DNA from: Silene conica
Lineage: Eukaryota > Streptophyta > Magnoliopsida > Caryophyllales > Caryophyllaceae
Direction of reading: 5' to 3'
NCBI GenBank assembly: GCA_029255685.2
Contig: CM055313.2
Span: 45,402,079-45,466,078, forward strand
Length of the DNA stretch: 64,000 bases
This document shows, one piece after another, positions 22,684 through 37,052 of this stretch. Both the position numbers and the translations under genes were made by a program. Each line of letters opens with the position of its first letter. The stretch's first letter is position 1. The notes below the pieces were generated by a model. The model saw nothing but the letters and a program-made list of their open reading frames with translations, had not been told where the DNA came from and did no database searches.

Positions 22684-25405
22684 ATGGTGAGAACCACGGC
22701 TGCTGAGAACACTATAATGCAAGCACTTCACCAGTTGCTTCAGAATCAAAGACAGCAGGCAGAGACTGTTCCACCTCTTCTACCGCCAGGCAATGAGGCC
22801 AAACGGCATGGTAGCTTCTCTTGGATAGCTTCACAGATGTCCAAGAGCCACGTGAAGACTTATGGAGGCTAGGTTGATCCGATAGCTCTTACTGAGTGGT
22901 TCCGTGAGATGGAAAAGAGCTTTACCATGTATTCGGTTGGCAGAGAGGATAGAGTGCGGCTAGCCACTCACTTTTTGACCCTTGAGGCCGATAGATGGTG
23001 GGCATTGACCGGACCGACTTTCATTCTTGATCCTTTATTTGATTGGGAGGCTTTTAAGGATAAGCTCGAGACGAGGTTTTATCCTAAGGAGCATAGATCA
23101 CAGAGACTTAAGGAGTTCATGGACTTGAAGCAGGGTAAGATGTCCGTTCAGGAGTACACCGACAAATTTAACCAGCTTGCACATTTCGCTTCGAAGTTTG
23201 TCAGGGATGAGGCTGAGAGAGTTTACTTCTACCGTGGGAAGTTAGGGCCGTGCATAGAGAGTATGGTTCGCCGTGACTCGACTTCTTTTGTGGAGATTTA
23301 TGATGATGCTATTTAGGCCGAGAGTTCCATTCGTGCTATAGATGCTGAGACCAGAGCTGCTACTTCCAGTGTTACTTCTCACCAGAGATCCGTTTACCAG
23401 GGGAAGAGATCGTTTGTTCCATCTACTTCTTCGCCTTCTTCTCAGAAGAAGCGATTTGAGAGTTTCTCTGCTCCGGTTGCTAAGACCACTTTCCACACCG
23501 ACACAGCTTCTAGTGTTTGCCACCGTTGTGGTAAACCATCTCATCCGGGGTTGGACTGTTTCAAGAATGATTTAAAGTGTTATACCTGCAATGGATTTGG
23601 GCACAAGTCCTTTGAGTGTCCTGAGAGGAACACCGCACTTGGCAAGCCTGCCACAGCTGCTGCAGCGACTAGAGGGAGAAAGCCGAAGGGGAAGATCTTC
23701 GTGATGACTAAAGCTGAGGCTGAGGCTCATCCAGATATTGTGGCTGGTATCTTTTCTGTACTTGGTGCTGAGTGTCTTATTTTGTTTGACACTGGAGCTT
23801 CTTTATCATTTATATCGACTCAGTTCGCAGACCGTTTAGCTCTTGAGTCTTCCATGGTTGAGGAGACTTCCATTTCCTTACCTTCGGGAGACGTGTTTTC
23901 CTGCTCTTTGTCCCATAGGGATGTTCCGATTATTATTGGTCAAGCCACATTTCCAGCGGACTTACTGAGATTTCCTCTCGAGGAATTTGACATTATCCTC
24001 GGTATGGATTGGTTATCGCAATACCATGCTCGCTTCGACAGTCGCGACCAGAAAATCTGCTTGAGGAGTTCTTCAGGTGTTCGTGTTTCCTATAGTGGAA
24101 CTCGCCCTAAAAAGGGTGTTCGTGTTATTTCTTCGATGAAAGCATCTCATCTTCTTAGGAAGGGTTGCCAAGCCTTCCTGTGTGTTGTTTCAGCTGCAAA
24201 GCCATCGCTACCGAAGCTTGAGGATGTAGCCATTGTTCGTGAGTTTCCAGATGTTTTCCCAGACGACTTGCCAGGGATACCGCCAGAGAGAGATGTGGAG
24301 TTTACTATTGAGCTTGTTCCAGGTACCAGACCGATATCCAAGGCTCCTTACCGTATGGCTCCACCTGAGTTGAAAGAATTGAAGAAACAGTTGGAAGAGA
24401 TGATCGAGAAAGGGTTCATTAGACCGAGTGCTTCTCCGTGGGGTGCTCCAGTTTTAATTGTTAAGAAGAAAGATGGTTCCTTGAGAGTTTGCATTGATTA
24501 TAGAGAGTTGAACAGAGTGACTGTGAAGAACAGATATCCTTTGCCTAGGATAGCTGATTTGTTTGATCAGTTAAGGGGTGCTTCTAGGTTTCCTAAGATT
24601 GATCTTCGATCGGGTTATCATCAGATCCCAGTGAGAGAGGCTGATATTGCGAAGACTGCTTTTCGTACCAGATATGGGCATTTTGAGTTCATGGTTATGC
24701 CTTTCGGGTTGACTAATGCACCTGCTATCTTTATGGATCAGATGAACCGCACCTTCAGTGAGTTCTTTCACACTTGTGTTGTGGTGTTTATTGATGACAT
24801 TCTCATTTACTCGAAGACCGATGAGGAGCATGCCGAGGATCTCCGATTGATTCTTGGGATTTTACGTCGACAGAAGTGGTTCACAAAGTTCTCTAAGTGT
24901 GAGTTTTGGCTTTCTAAGGTTGCATTTCTTGGACATGTGATATCTTTTGAGGGAGTTATGTTTGATCCCGCGAAGATTGAGGCCGTTGTTGATTGGGAGA
25001 GTCCCAAAGATGTGGGAGAGATCCGTAGTTTCCTTGGTTTAGCGGGTTACTACCGCCGATTTGTTGGGGATTTAATTTCTCTAGATTGGCTCGTCCGATG
25101 ACTCAGTTATTGAAGAAGGAAGCTAAATTTGTTTGGACCGACAAGGGTGAGAACTCTTTCCAAGAATTGAAGACTAGGTTGACTTCCGCTCCTATACTTG
25201 CTTTGCCAGAGATCGGGGTTGACTTTGATGTTTACGGCGATGCTTCGATGTTAGGGCTTGGATGTGTGTTGATGCAGAGTGGTAAGGTGATATCTTACTC
25301 ATCTAAACAGTTGCGAGTTCACGAGGTGAACTATCCGACGCATGATCTTGAGTTAGCTACAGTTGTTCACGCCCTGAAGATGTGGCGTCATTACTTGATT
25401 GGATC
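22684..25405 (+). pseudogene. gag-pol: B1 gag-pol, first part: gag, protease, RT and start of RNase H
   Basis: One reading frame from ATG 22684 encodes a capsid region (WWALTGPTF and FYPKE motifs), two zinc knuckles ([14 protein letters not shown] near 23519, [14 protein letters not shown] near 23578), a protease with FDTGAS near 23788, and RT. RT motifs are [32 protein letters not shown] and the catalytic FIDD near 24790. RNase H starts after 25110 and includes the YGDAS motif. Inactivating changes are TAG at 22870-22872, TAG at 23314-23316 (Trp in B2), and a frameshift between about 25070 and 25085. C then interrupts RNase H at 25405. The RT text is typical of Tekay/Del chromoviruses. Confidence 0.93.
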
Positions 25406-25802
25406 TGTAACACCCCCATTTATTCCAGAGCCTTTAGCAAGACATTCTCGAATAAATAGAGCAGTTACCATCTCGGAAAGTCCGAGGTAGTGAATAACAA
25501 AGTAAAACAATACAAAGTACTTTATATAAAACCGATAGAATTTACACTTTAATGTTACAGTGACTACATGTAAGAATAAAAGTACTACTGACGGCTACTC
25601 TATATGTGATGTAGATCTAAGTCGGTCCCAAGTCCACATCTCTCATTCCCGTCCCAGCTCCTAGCTCAACTGTCTCTTTCCTGTAGAATCTACTCCCTAT
25701 TCCGGATCATTGTAGGTGTCACACGAATACACAGGGTCAACCACGAGGTTGAGTAGAAGTAAGGTAAACAAGCAAACATTATTATAAATAAAAATTCTAT
25801 CA

Positions 25803-26030
25803 TCTCCACTCCGAATCACAAGATTTATTATTCTCCGCACCGATCACAAGGCCCATTAACTCCGCACCGATCACAAGGCCCATTAACTCCGCACCGATCA
25901 CAAGGCCCATTAACTCCGCACCGATCACAAGGCCCAATAAACTCCGCACCGATCCAACGCCAATTAAACTCCGCTCCGATCACAAGACCCAGTATACTCC
26001 GCACCAATCACAAGACCCAATATTTATCAC
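25803..26030 (+). repeat. 27-bp tandem repeat in C left LTR
   Basis: Units of the form CTCCGCACCGATCACAAGG plus CCCATTAA follow one another about seven times with drift. The matching array in the right LTR has extra units. Confidence 0.82.
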
Positions 26031-26690
26031 ATCATATCGTATCACGGAGTTAGGTAATTATATAACACAATATACTAATCATAAGATAAAAAGATGAACA
26101 CGGTTAACATCAAATAATAAACAAATTACTCATCACCATGTACACAGTATTCCCCTACCTCAACTTTCAGAAAGACAGTCAATAGCTCCGAAGGATGTTC
26201 GCCGCGGAAACCGTCACCTAAACATATATTATTCAACGATTATAACTCTTCACTTAACCCGTATATTCAGAATAATAACGAATGCGAATACAGTAACTTC
26301 CCAAATATGGAAAGTTTCTCGAAATAGAAACTACCCGAAATAGTAACCTTGCCCCAGAACGACAAATTGCATACACTCATATACGAACTATAATACTCAA
26401 TAATAATATAATAATAGTAATAATATTACTAATAATAGTATTAATGAAACACACTCGTAATTGAACAACAACTACAACATAAGTAATTAATAATAATCAC
26501 AATGTTCATTATCAATAATATTATTAACCATAACAATTATAATAATATGATTAGTAATAATAATAACATATATAACATATGGCCATACAATTATAAATTC
26601 ATAATAATAATATTATACAACATTAAAACATTAATGTTAAACAACCTTACTACTAAAATCAATAAAATCATTATCATTATCAATACAAAA

Positions 26691-28688
<1,998 letters not shown>

Positions 28689-29798
28689 TGCTAATCATAA
28701 AGTAATGATAACACAAATGACACATTTAGATTGGAATTCACGAGAAGCCCAAACAGCAACAAAACGCGAGAACCCGAAAAACGAACAATAATCCTCACCG
28801 CGCGAACAACCCGACAACTACTGCTCCCAACACCACCTACGGCCCCCGGCCTCCCCACTGGCACCACCGGGCTCGCCTCTGAGCCGCGGTGGTTCCAGGG
28901 AGGAACTCGGTGGTCATCGACCACCACCCGTGGCAGCCACAACCGCAAACAAACCCATCACCACAGACTGCTCTGTTTTTACCCGTACCACTCAACCAAA
29001 ACGAACCCCTCCGTAAAGACAACATACACCACCAAGACCTACCACGAGAACCACCACACGAATCCTTGATTACCAATTTACGATTTCCCCTAACACTTAC
29101 TTTAAACGGAACAACAACCTATTCAGATTAAGACATCAATCATCAACCAACACGACTCTGTTTTATAGAAAACGGAACCTGAGCAGGTAACAAAACTACC
29201 ATACACGGCAGCCCTAAGTGGTCAACGACGGCATAACAAAAGTCAATATACGCTTAGTATACATCCTAGTTTAAGAATATACGAAGAATAGGAACTATAA
29301 ACACACAATCACCATGAACAGAATGATTTAAAACGAGTACAAACAGGAAAAACGAGAGCACGACTGATTGACATACCCGATTAGCAGCAAGATCGAAGGC
29401 CCTAGACCACCCTTAACCACCGCGTGAACCACTCTTCTTCCCCTCTGATGTGACGGCAGGAGATGTGTGGGTGTTTGATAGGCGTTGATAGGGTTAGGGT
29501 AGGGTTTAGGGCTGTTATATTGTTTGACGTACGGCAGAATCAGTTTGAGGTGTTTTGGGACTGATTTAGTATAGTGTCGTGTTGGGCTGCTCGTTTGCAC
29601 ACACTTTGAGGCCCAATTCTCCCAACCCCGTATTCCACTCAAACACGATATACTACTAATACGCATATTCGACCCTTCACCACCAATATAAAAAAAATAA
29701 ACACCATTTGATAAATTACTGATCGAATATAAACGCTCAAATATTATCGCCCGTCAAAACAATTATCAATTATTATAAAAAAATAACGGGGTATTACA

Positions 29799-30350
29799 GT
29801 CTTCCCTCCTTAAAATGAACTTCGTCCCGAAGTTCAACCACATAAATCACCGTGCTCATAACTCCAACATATATCACATACTTATATAAACTCGAAACAT
29901 AAAATATCATAATAAGACCATTAATATAAAACAACTCATTATTACAAACTATGAAGATACGGGGTAATACAATCTTCGCCCCTAAAAAAAAATGAACTTA
30001 GTCCCGAAGCACCATCCCATGGTCAACATCGTGGTCACTAGGCATGTAACGAATACAAAACGTGACACCTCATAACATCAAAACTAGTAAGGCACTTTTA
30101 AAACACGAGATGTTACATTCCACCCTCGTTAAGAAAACTTTGTCCCCAAAGTTCAACGTACAAAATAAATTAAAGGGGTACTTCATGAACACAATAAAAT
30201 GCATAACATAAGTAACAGGGCTATCAAGTATATTCAAATAGTCACGACATACCAATTAGCCATGTCATCGCAACTAGCCATATCTGAAATCATTAAGATT
30301 TTACAATCCTATCCTCCTTAAAACATGGTTACGTCCCCGTAACCTAATTA
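29799..30350 (-). promoter_or_regulatory. C 3' border: polypurine tract and four tandem hairpin/purine/LTR-start cassettes
   Basis: The functional border reads, on the minus strand, hairpin GAACTTCG/CGAAGTTC (29835-29817), purine tract (29812-29799) and then the LTR. Three further cassettes follow away from the LTR, with hairpins at 29994-30010 (imperfect), 30136-30153 (AACTTTG/CAAAGTT) and 30327-30344 (GGTTACG/CGTAACC). Each is next to a purine-rich stretch and a TGTAA- or TGTATTAC-like start. Arms differ but pair, and the loop in element sense is GGA or GGGA. Confidence 0.72.
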
Positions 30351-33300
30351 TAATAAATTCAAGCTTATAACTCCGTCTCACTCATTACTTCATCTTATAA
30401 ATAACTCCGAGTAACTAAGTATCATATTCTCATCGCTGAAACTAAGACCAAAGACAAGGGGTGAGTGAACCGGCGGAATAAAAACGCAATCAATACATCC
30501 ATCTCAAAGTCGCTTTCAACTCAGAATATAACTCAATCACCAAGGTCACACTGGACCGAAAACACAATATGGCACAACGGCCTAGTAACTCTTAACCCAA
30601 TGCCAGTAACAATTCTCATCTCAATTTCAATATCATTATTGCCAGAGGTTCAACAATGAACCCTGTTCCACACTTGGAGTAAATCTCTAAGCTGCTCACC
30701 CAGAAGCCTTAGTCAAAGGTAACAACAATAATAATACGATCAGAATACAACTCGAGCTTATCAATAAAGGCCAAAACGAATCCTTAACATCAATATCCGA
30801 ACTCTGAACTTGCACTTTACTAGTTCACTTAGCAACGTACCATGATTAATTCTCTAGAAACCCATAGTAATTATCATGCAAACATATATAACCTCGAGCA
30901 ATAACAAGAGTAGTGGGATCGATAAAAGCCGTGTTTCGCAGTAAAACAGAATCAGGGTAGCTAACACTCACCTATCCTTGAAATTTTATCACAAATTTAA
31001 TATATTTACAACAATGTAAACAATCAAGGAGCTCATAGTTCATACTTAACAAATTGAAATGTTTCATGCTCATAATCATATTATAGAAGCAAAATCGTAT
31101 TTTAGGAAAAGACATAGAGCAAAATTAATTACCGTAATTAAACATGGAACATTGACGTATTTCACAAGATATACACAAATCATAGACTCACAAGACCGTT
31201 TAACATTCCCAGATATCAACAAGTTAACAAGTCACTTAGGTACATTTCCCGTCCACTCACATCACATCATTTTTCATGATACTATTATTATATACGACTT
31301 GCAAAATAAGGGTTTTATACAATACGCAGCAATTAAACATTCAAGCAGGATTCCATTGACACATGGCCACAAAATTGTCACATTGCAAACAATCACCATA
31401 ATTGTCCACATCAAGCTTTATCCTGGTTTATCACTTGAAAATATTTTGAAATGTTTTAAACATTAAAAAGGTAGTTTGTGACAATTATAACACGAATCAA
31501 AGACAATTTTACACGTTATAGATCGAAACAAGACTACACGGGGACATTCTGACTCTTCTTTACTAAAACATTGTTCTTGTAGATCATGAATTAAAAAAAT
31601 TATTAACGATATAAGTAAACGAATTCACCAGACTAGTACTTCCATAAATCATGTGTCAAACAATTAATAATTCGACACATCGTGATTAGATTCTAAATAA
31701 CACAATATGCAATTCACTGTATGGTATAACAATATACTTGAAAAAGTTATAAAGATTATAATCACAGGGAACTAGACAAAGGTAAACCATCAATATACGA
31801 AAGAACATCAACAAGATTCACATTGTTCAAATAATCACAATTACGTATAACCCTTTGATTGTTATAACATGCTAATAAGCTTACCAGTTAAATTTCATTC
31901 CACCACTTGGCAAGACTCTTCTCTGATAACATGATTTTGATATCACACACGAACAACACAAAATTATTTTGAGGTCGTAATATTAGACATATAATTGAAA
32001 CAATTCTATATTAAACTTGACGAAATAAACAAGGTTACGCTATCATATAGTGAGGGTTCATACTCATACCATACGCCTATTATTCATGTTACTAATGCCA
32101 TATCAGGATATCATGTGCTCACATCACATAAACCACATTTGATTAAACTTTTATATGAAACTTTTATATCTCACGATTTCAACAATTAAACTTTACGCAG
32201 CAACTTACCAAATCATAAATAAATAACAGCTTAGCTAACGTGCGAGCGATCATAGTTTTTAGAAAATATAAAGGACTAGCTAATCATAGGAAAAGAATCG
32301 AATGCATATCTCAAGGAAATAATTTAATACCATTTCCATAACTCAATCGGTCTGAACAAGAACTTTACAGCAATTCAACAGAAAATTAGGCAACTTGCAA
32401 GAATCACAACTAAATAACGACTCATTAAGATTTTACATGGCCTATCATCTTGAAAACGTAAACGCACATTCTGAACAGTAGAGGTGGAATTATGCATAAA
32501 CAATAACCAAGTCTTAATTGATTTCTTTTACCAAAAAGATGGGTCAAAACGGGACTGTGCAATAAAAATCTGACCACTGTCAACTAAAAGATTTATTTCT
32601 CTCAAAATATAACTCCAATTAACATAAGACCAAAAGCATTGTAAACCCAACTCAGGGGTTATCATACATAAAATTTTCATACTCAAATATGGAACACATT
32701 TAAAATGACGGTCTGTACAAACAAGGTAACATTCTGGAAGTTTATTTAGAATTTTGGTTCTGTTACAATTTCACATTACTAAATCGAAACTCAACCATTC
32801 ATCTACCGAAACACGTTGACATATCATTTGAAGCATGGACATTGCACCATATTAACATTCATTCCCCATTCCAACTTTAATCGTCATCTAGACACAATAA
32901 AGGTTTCGAAACGGAAAATACAACCCGCCAAATAGCTCAATACTTACATATATATACAAATGTAACACATAACTACATGTCATTCATGGCTTGGGGCAAC
33001 ACATTCCGCATATCACTAGACAGGGATTACTAATTTATATAAGTCTTATCATTCGTGTTCAAATACCAACAATACATTACATAGATACGATAATCATTTA
33101 AATGCCAGATAATCGTATGAGCACTTCAAAATATCAAAGTCATATGATCACATCACTCTAACCATGGTTCAACAAATACACCTCCAAACTCTGATAATTT
33201 CAATTCAATCATCCATATCAATCCACAGTTCATATCGCACATATCCTTAATCAGAACTCACATATTACTTACCTCATTCTTCTCCTGCAAGAACGTTAGC

Positions 33301-33517
33301 ACAATATAACCAGGTCACTATATAGTCTACCCCACTCTTCAATTACTCTCGTTGGGTTCCCGAGACAGAACCGAAAGGGCCCATGGTTTGGTGTGAGGGG
33401 GCCCCTAACTCATCCCGTTCCTTTTTGGGGCTCCTCTCAGTTTCATCTCGGGGTTCATTTTATTAGACTCTTCCTACGTTCATTATTATTCAGTTGGTTT
33501 AGGCCTGAGGATCGTTC
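30351..33517 (-). other. C internal non-coding region
   Basis: 3.2 kb of AT-rich DNA without any frame resembling gag or pol. The longest frame (31059-31466, plus) has low complexity and no recognisable motif. A GC-rich island at about 33350-33450, next to the primer binding site, includes GGGCCC and GGGGCCCC stretches and could be a folded leader signal. Nothing else is recognised. Confidence 0.65.
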
Positions 33518-33529
33518 GCTCTGATACCA
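33518..33529 (-). promoter_or_regulatory. C primer binding site (initiator Met-tRNA type)
   Basis: The minus strand reads TGGTATCAGAGC three bases from the LTR end at 33533. It defines the right LTR as the 5' LTR. Confidence 0.93.
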
Positions 33530-33532
33530 CTT

Positions 33533-34859
33533 TGTAACACCCCCATTTATTCCAGAGCCTTTAGCAAGACATTCTCGAATAAATAGAGCTGTTACCATCT
33601 CGGAAAGTCCGAGGTAGTGAATAACAAAGTAAAACAATACAAAGTACTTTATATAAAACCGATAGAATTTAAACTTTAATGTTACAGTGACTACATGTAA
33701 GAATAAAAGTACAACTGACGGCTACTCTATATGTGATGTAGATCTAAGTCGGTCCCAATTCCACATCTCTCATTCCCGTCCCAACTCCTAGCTCAACTGT
33801 CTCTTTCCTGTAGAATCTACTCCCCATTCCGGATCATTGTAGGTGTCACACGAATACACAGGGTCAACCTCGAGGTTGAGTAGAAGAAAGGTAAACAAGC
33901 AAACATTATTATAAATAGAAATTCTATCATCTCCACTCCGAATCACAAGATTTATTATTCTCCGCACCGATCACAAGGCCCATTAACTCCGCACCGATCA
34001 TAAGGCCCATTAACTCCGCACCGATCACAAGGCCCAATAAACTCCGCACCGATCCAACGCCAATTAAACTCCGCACCGATCACAAGACCCTGTATACTCC
34101 GCACCAATCACTAGACCCAATATACTTCGCACCAATCACAAGACCCAATATACTCCGCTCCATATCACAAGACCCAATATTTATCACATCATATCGTATC
34201 ACGGAGTGAGGTAATTAAATAACACAATATACTAATCATAAGATAATAAGATGAACACGGTTAACATCAAAGAATAAAAAAATTACTCATCACCATGTAC
34301 ACAGTATTCCCCTACCTCAACTTGCAGAAAGACAGTCAATAGCTCCGAAGGATGTTCCCCGCGGAAACCGTCACCTAAACATATATTACTCAACGATTAC
34401 AACTCTTCACTTAACCCGTATATTCAGAATAATAACGAATGAGAATACAGTAACTTCCCAAATATGGAAAGTTTCTCGAAATAGAAACTACCCGAAATAG
34501 TAACCTTGCCCCAGAACAACAAATTGCATACACTCATATACGAACAATAATACTCAATAATAATATAATAATAGTAATAATATTACTAATAATAGTATTA
34601 ATGAAACAAACTCGTAATTGAACAACAACTACAACGTAAATAATTAATAATAATCACAATGTTCATTATCAATAATATTATTAACCATAACAATTATAAT
34701 AATATGATTAGTAATAATAATAACATATATAACATATGGCCATACAATTATAAATTCATAATAATAATATTATACAACATTACAACAATAATGTTAAACA
34801 ACCTTACTACTAAATTCAATAAAATCATTATCATTATCATTATCATTATCATTACAAAA

Positions 34860-34923
<64 letters not shown>

Positions 34924-36032
34924 TTAATCATAAAGTAATGATAACACAAATGACACATTTAGATTGGAACTCACGAGAAGCCCAAACAACAACAAAACGC
35001 GAGAACCCGAAAAACGAACAATAATCCTCACAGCGCGAACAACCCGACAACTACTGCTCCCAACACCACCTACAGCCCCCGGCCTCCCCACTGGCACCAC
35101 CGGGCTCGCCTCTGAGCCGCGGTGGTTCGAGAGAGGAAGTCGGTGGTCATCGACCACCACCCGTGGCAGCCACAACCGCAAACAAATCCATCACCATAGG
35201 CTGCTCGGTTTTTACCCGTACCACTCAACCAAAACGAACCCCTCCGTAAAGAAAACATACACCACCAAGACCCACCACGAGAACCACCACACGAATCCTT
35301 GATTACCAATTTATGATTTCCCCTAACACTTACTTTAAACGGAACAACAACCTATTCGGATTAAGACATCAATCATCAACCAACACGACTCTGTTTTATA
35401 GAAAACGGAACCTTCATCTGAGCAGGTGACAAAACCACCATACACGGCAGCCCTAAGTGGTCAACGACGGCATAACAAAAGTCAATATACGCTTAGTATA
35501 CATCCTAGTTTAAGAATATACGAAGAATAGGAACTATAAACACGCAATCACCATGAACGGAATGATTTAAAACGAGTAAAAACAGGAAAAACGAGAGCAC
35601 GACTGATTGACATACCCGATTAGCACCAAGATCGAAGGCCCTAGACCACCCTTAACCACCGCGTGACCCACTCTTCTTCCCCTCTGATGTGACGGCAGGA
35701 GATGTGTGGGTGTTTGATAGGCGTTGATAGGGTTAGGGTAGGGTTTAGGGCTGTTATATTGTTTGACGGCAGAATCAGTTTGAGGTGTTTTGGGACTGAT
35801 TTAGTATAGTGTCGTGTTGGGCTGCTCGTTTGCACGCACTTTAAGGCCCAATTCTCCCAACCCCGTATTCCACTCAAACACGATATACTACTAATACGCA
35901 TATTCTACCCTTCACCACCAATATAAAAAAATAAACACCATTTGATAAATTATTGATCGAATATAAACGCTCAAATATTATCGCCCGTCAAAACAATTAT
36001 CAATTATTATAAAAAAATAACGGGGTATTACA
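33533..36032 (-). repeat. C 5' LTR (right copy)
   Basis: 2500 bp, TGTAACACCCCC...GGGGTATTACA. It contains the 27-bp repeat array (about 33930-34183, more units than on the left), a short ATC run near 34830, a short (AAT) run and the same telomere-like stretch near 35725-35755. GGATC follows at 36033. Confidence 0.93.
34862..34922 (+). repeat. (AAT)n microsatellite, about 20 units, in C right LTR
   Basis: This is the unexpanded counterpart of 26694-28688, flanked by the same sequence on both sides. It shows that the 2-kb tract grew after insertion or during replication. Confidence 0.95.
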
Positions 36033-36037
36033 GGATC

Positions 36038-37052
36038 TCATTGTCGCATTTTTACGGATCACAAGAGTCTAAAGTACATTTTCACCCAGAAAGACCTCAA
36101 TATGCGACAGCGTCGTTGGCTAGCGTTGGTTAAGGATTACGACATTGAGTTATTGTATCATGAGGGAAAGGCCAATGTGGTTGCTGATGCGCTTAGCCGC
36201 AAGACTTCTCATTCGATGAGTGTTATGCGTGTATTGCCTGATGAGTTGTGTTCCGAGTTCCGGAAGTTGAGATTAGAGATGGTTGGTAGTTGTTTTGATT
36301 GGTTATCTGCTATGACTGCCGAGCCGACATTGTATTGGGAGATTCGCCAGAGTTTGCTTACAGATGCTGCTTTCCGGAAGTTCGAGGCTAAGATTTCGAG
36401 TGGTGTTGCACCAGATTTAGTGATTGATTCTGAGGGTTTCCTTAGATTCCGAGGTAGGATGTATGTTCCAGATGTGCCAGATTTGAGGAAGAGGGTTTTA
36501 GATGAGGCTCACTTGACGCCTTATTCTGTTCATCCGGGCGTAGAGAAGATGCACAAGGACTTGAGACTTATATTTTGGTGGCCCGGGATGAAGAAAGACA
36601 TATTGGATTACGTGAGTAGGTGCTTGACTTGTCAACAAGTCAAGATAGAGTATAGGAGGCCAGGTGGATTGTTACAGCCGCTCCACGTTCCTCAGTGGAA
36701 GTAGGAGTGCATTTCGATGGACTTCGTGACGGCATTGCCTAAGACAATAGGAGGCAAGGATGCGATTTGGGTTGTGGTTGATAGGCTAACTAAGTGTGCC
36801 AGATTTGTGCCTATCAGAGAGACATGGGATATGGACCGTTTAGCCAGGGCTTATATTGCAGAGATAGTCTGTTACCATGGTGTCCCGAGAGAGATCGTTT
36901 CTGATCGTGATCCTCGTTTCTGTTCCAGATTTTGGAAGGCTTTACAGGAGGCTATGGGTAGCCGTTTGCTGATGAGTACCGCATTCCATGCCGCGACTGA
37001 TGGACAGTCCGAGAGGACTATTCAGACATTAGAGGACTTGCTCCGTGCTTGT
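36038..37052 (+). pseudogene. gag-pol: B1 gag-pol, second part: end of RNase H and integrase zinc and catalytic domains
   Basis: The frame resumes in phase after the GGATC duplication with the TDHK and ADALSR motifs that close RNase H. Integrase follows, with the HHCC zinc motif (HPGVEKMH and CLTCQQ), Asp in MDFVTALP, Asp in SDRDPRF and Glu in SERTIQTLED, the expected D,D-E triad. A TAG at 36702-36704 replaces the Trp usual at this place just before the catalytic core. A2 interrupts it after 37052. Confidence 0.93.

Noticed and set aside
22684..25405. A host gene with aspartic protease or zinc-knuckle domain
   Set aside because: Order gag, protease, RT, RNase H, integrase with LTRs and PBS shows it is retrotransposon pol.
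25845..26020. 27-bp repeat array as a CRISPR array
   Set aside because: Units are contiguous tandem repeats without unique spacers, inside a plant retrotransposon LTR.
28691..29076. Overlapping frames of 79-112 codons in the C LTR (also at 34924-35309)
   Set aside because: Overlapping frames exist on both strands in a GC-richer stretch, with biased composition and no domain; they are best read as LTR sequence.
31059..31466. 135-codon frame in the interior of C
   Set aside because: Simple composition, no gag or enzyme motif, surrounded by AT-rich non-coding DNA; no evidence for a gene.
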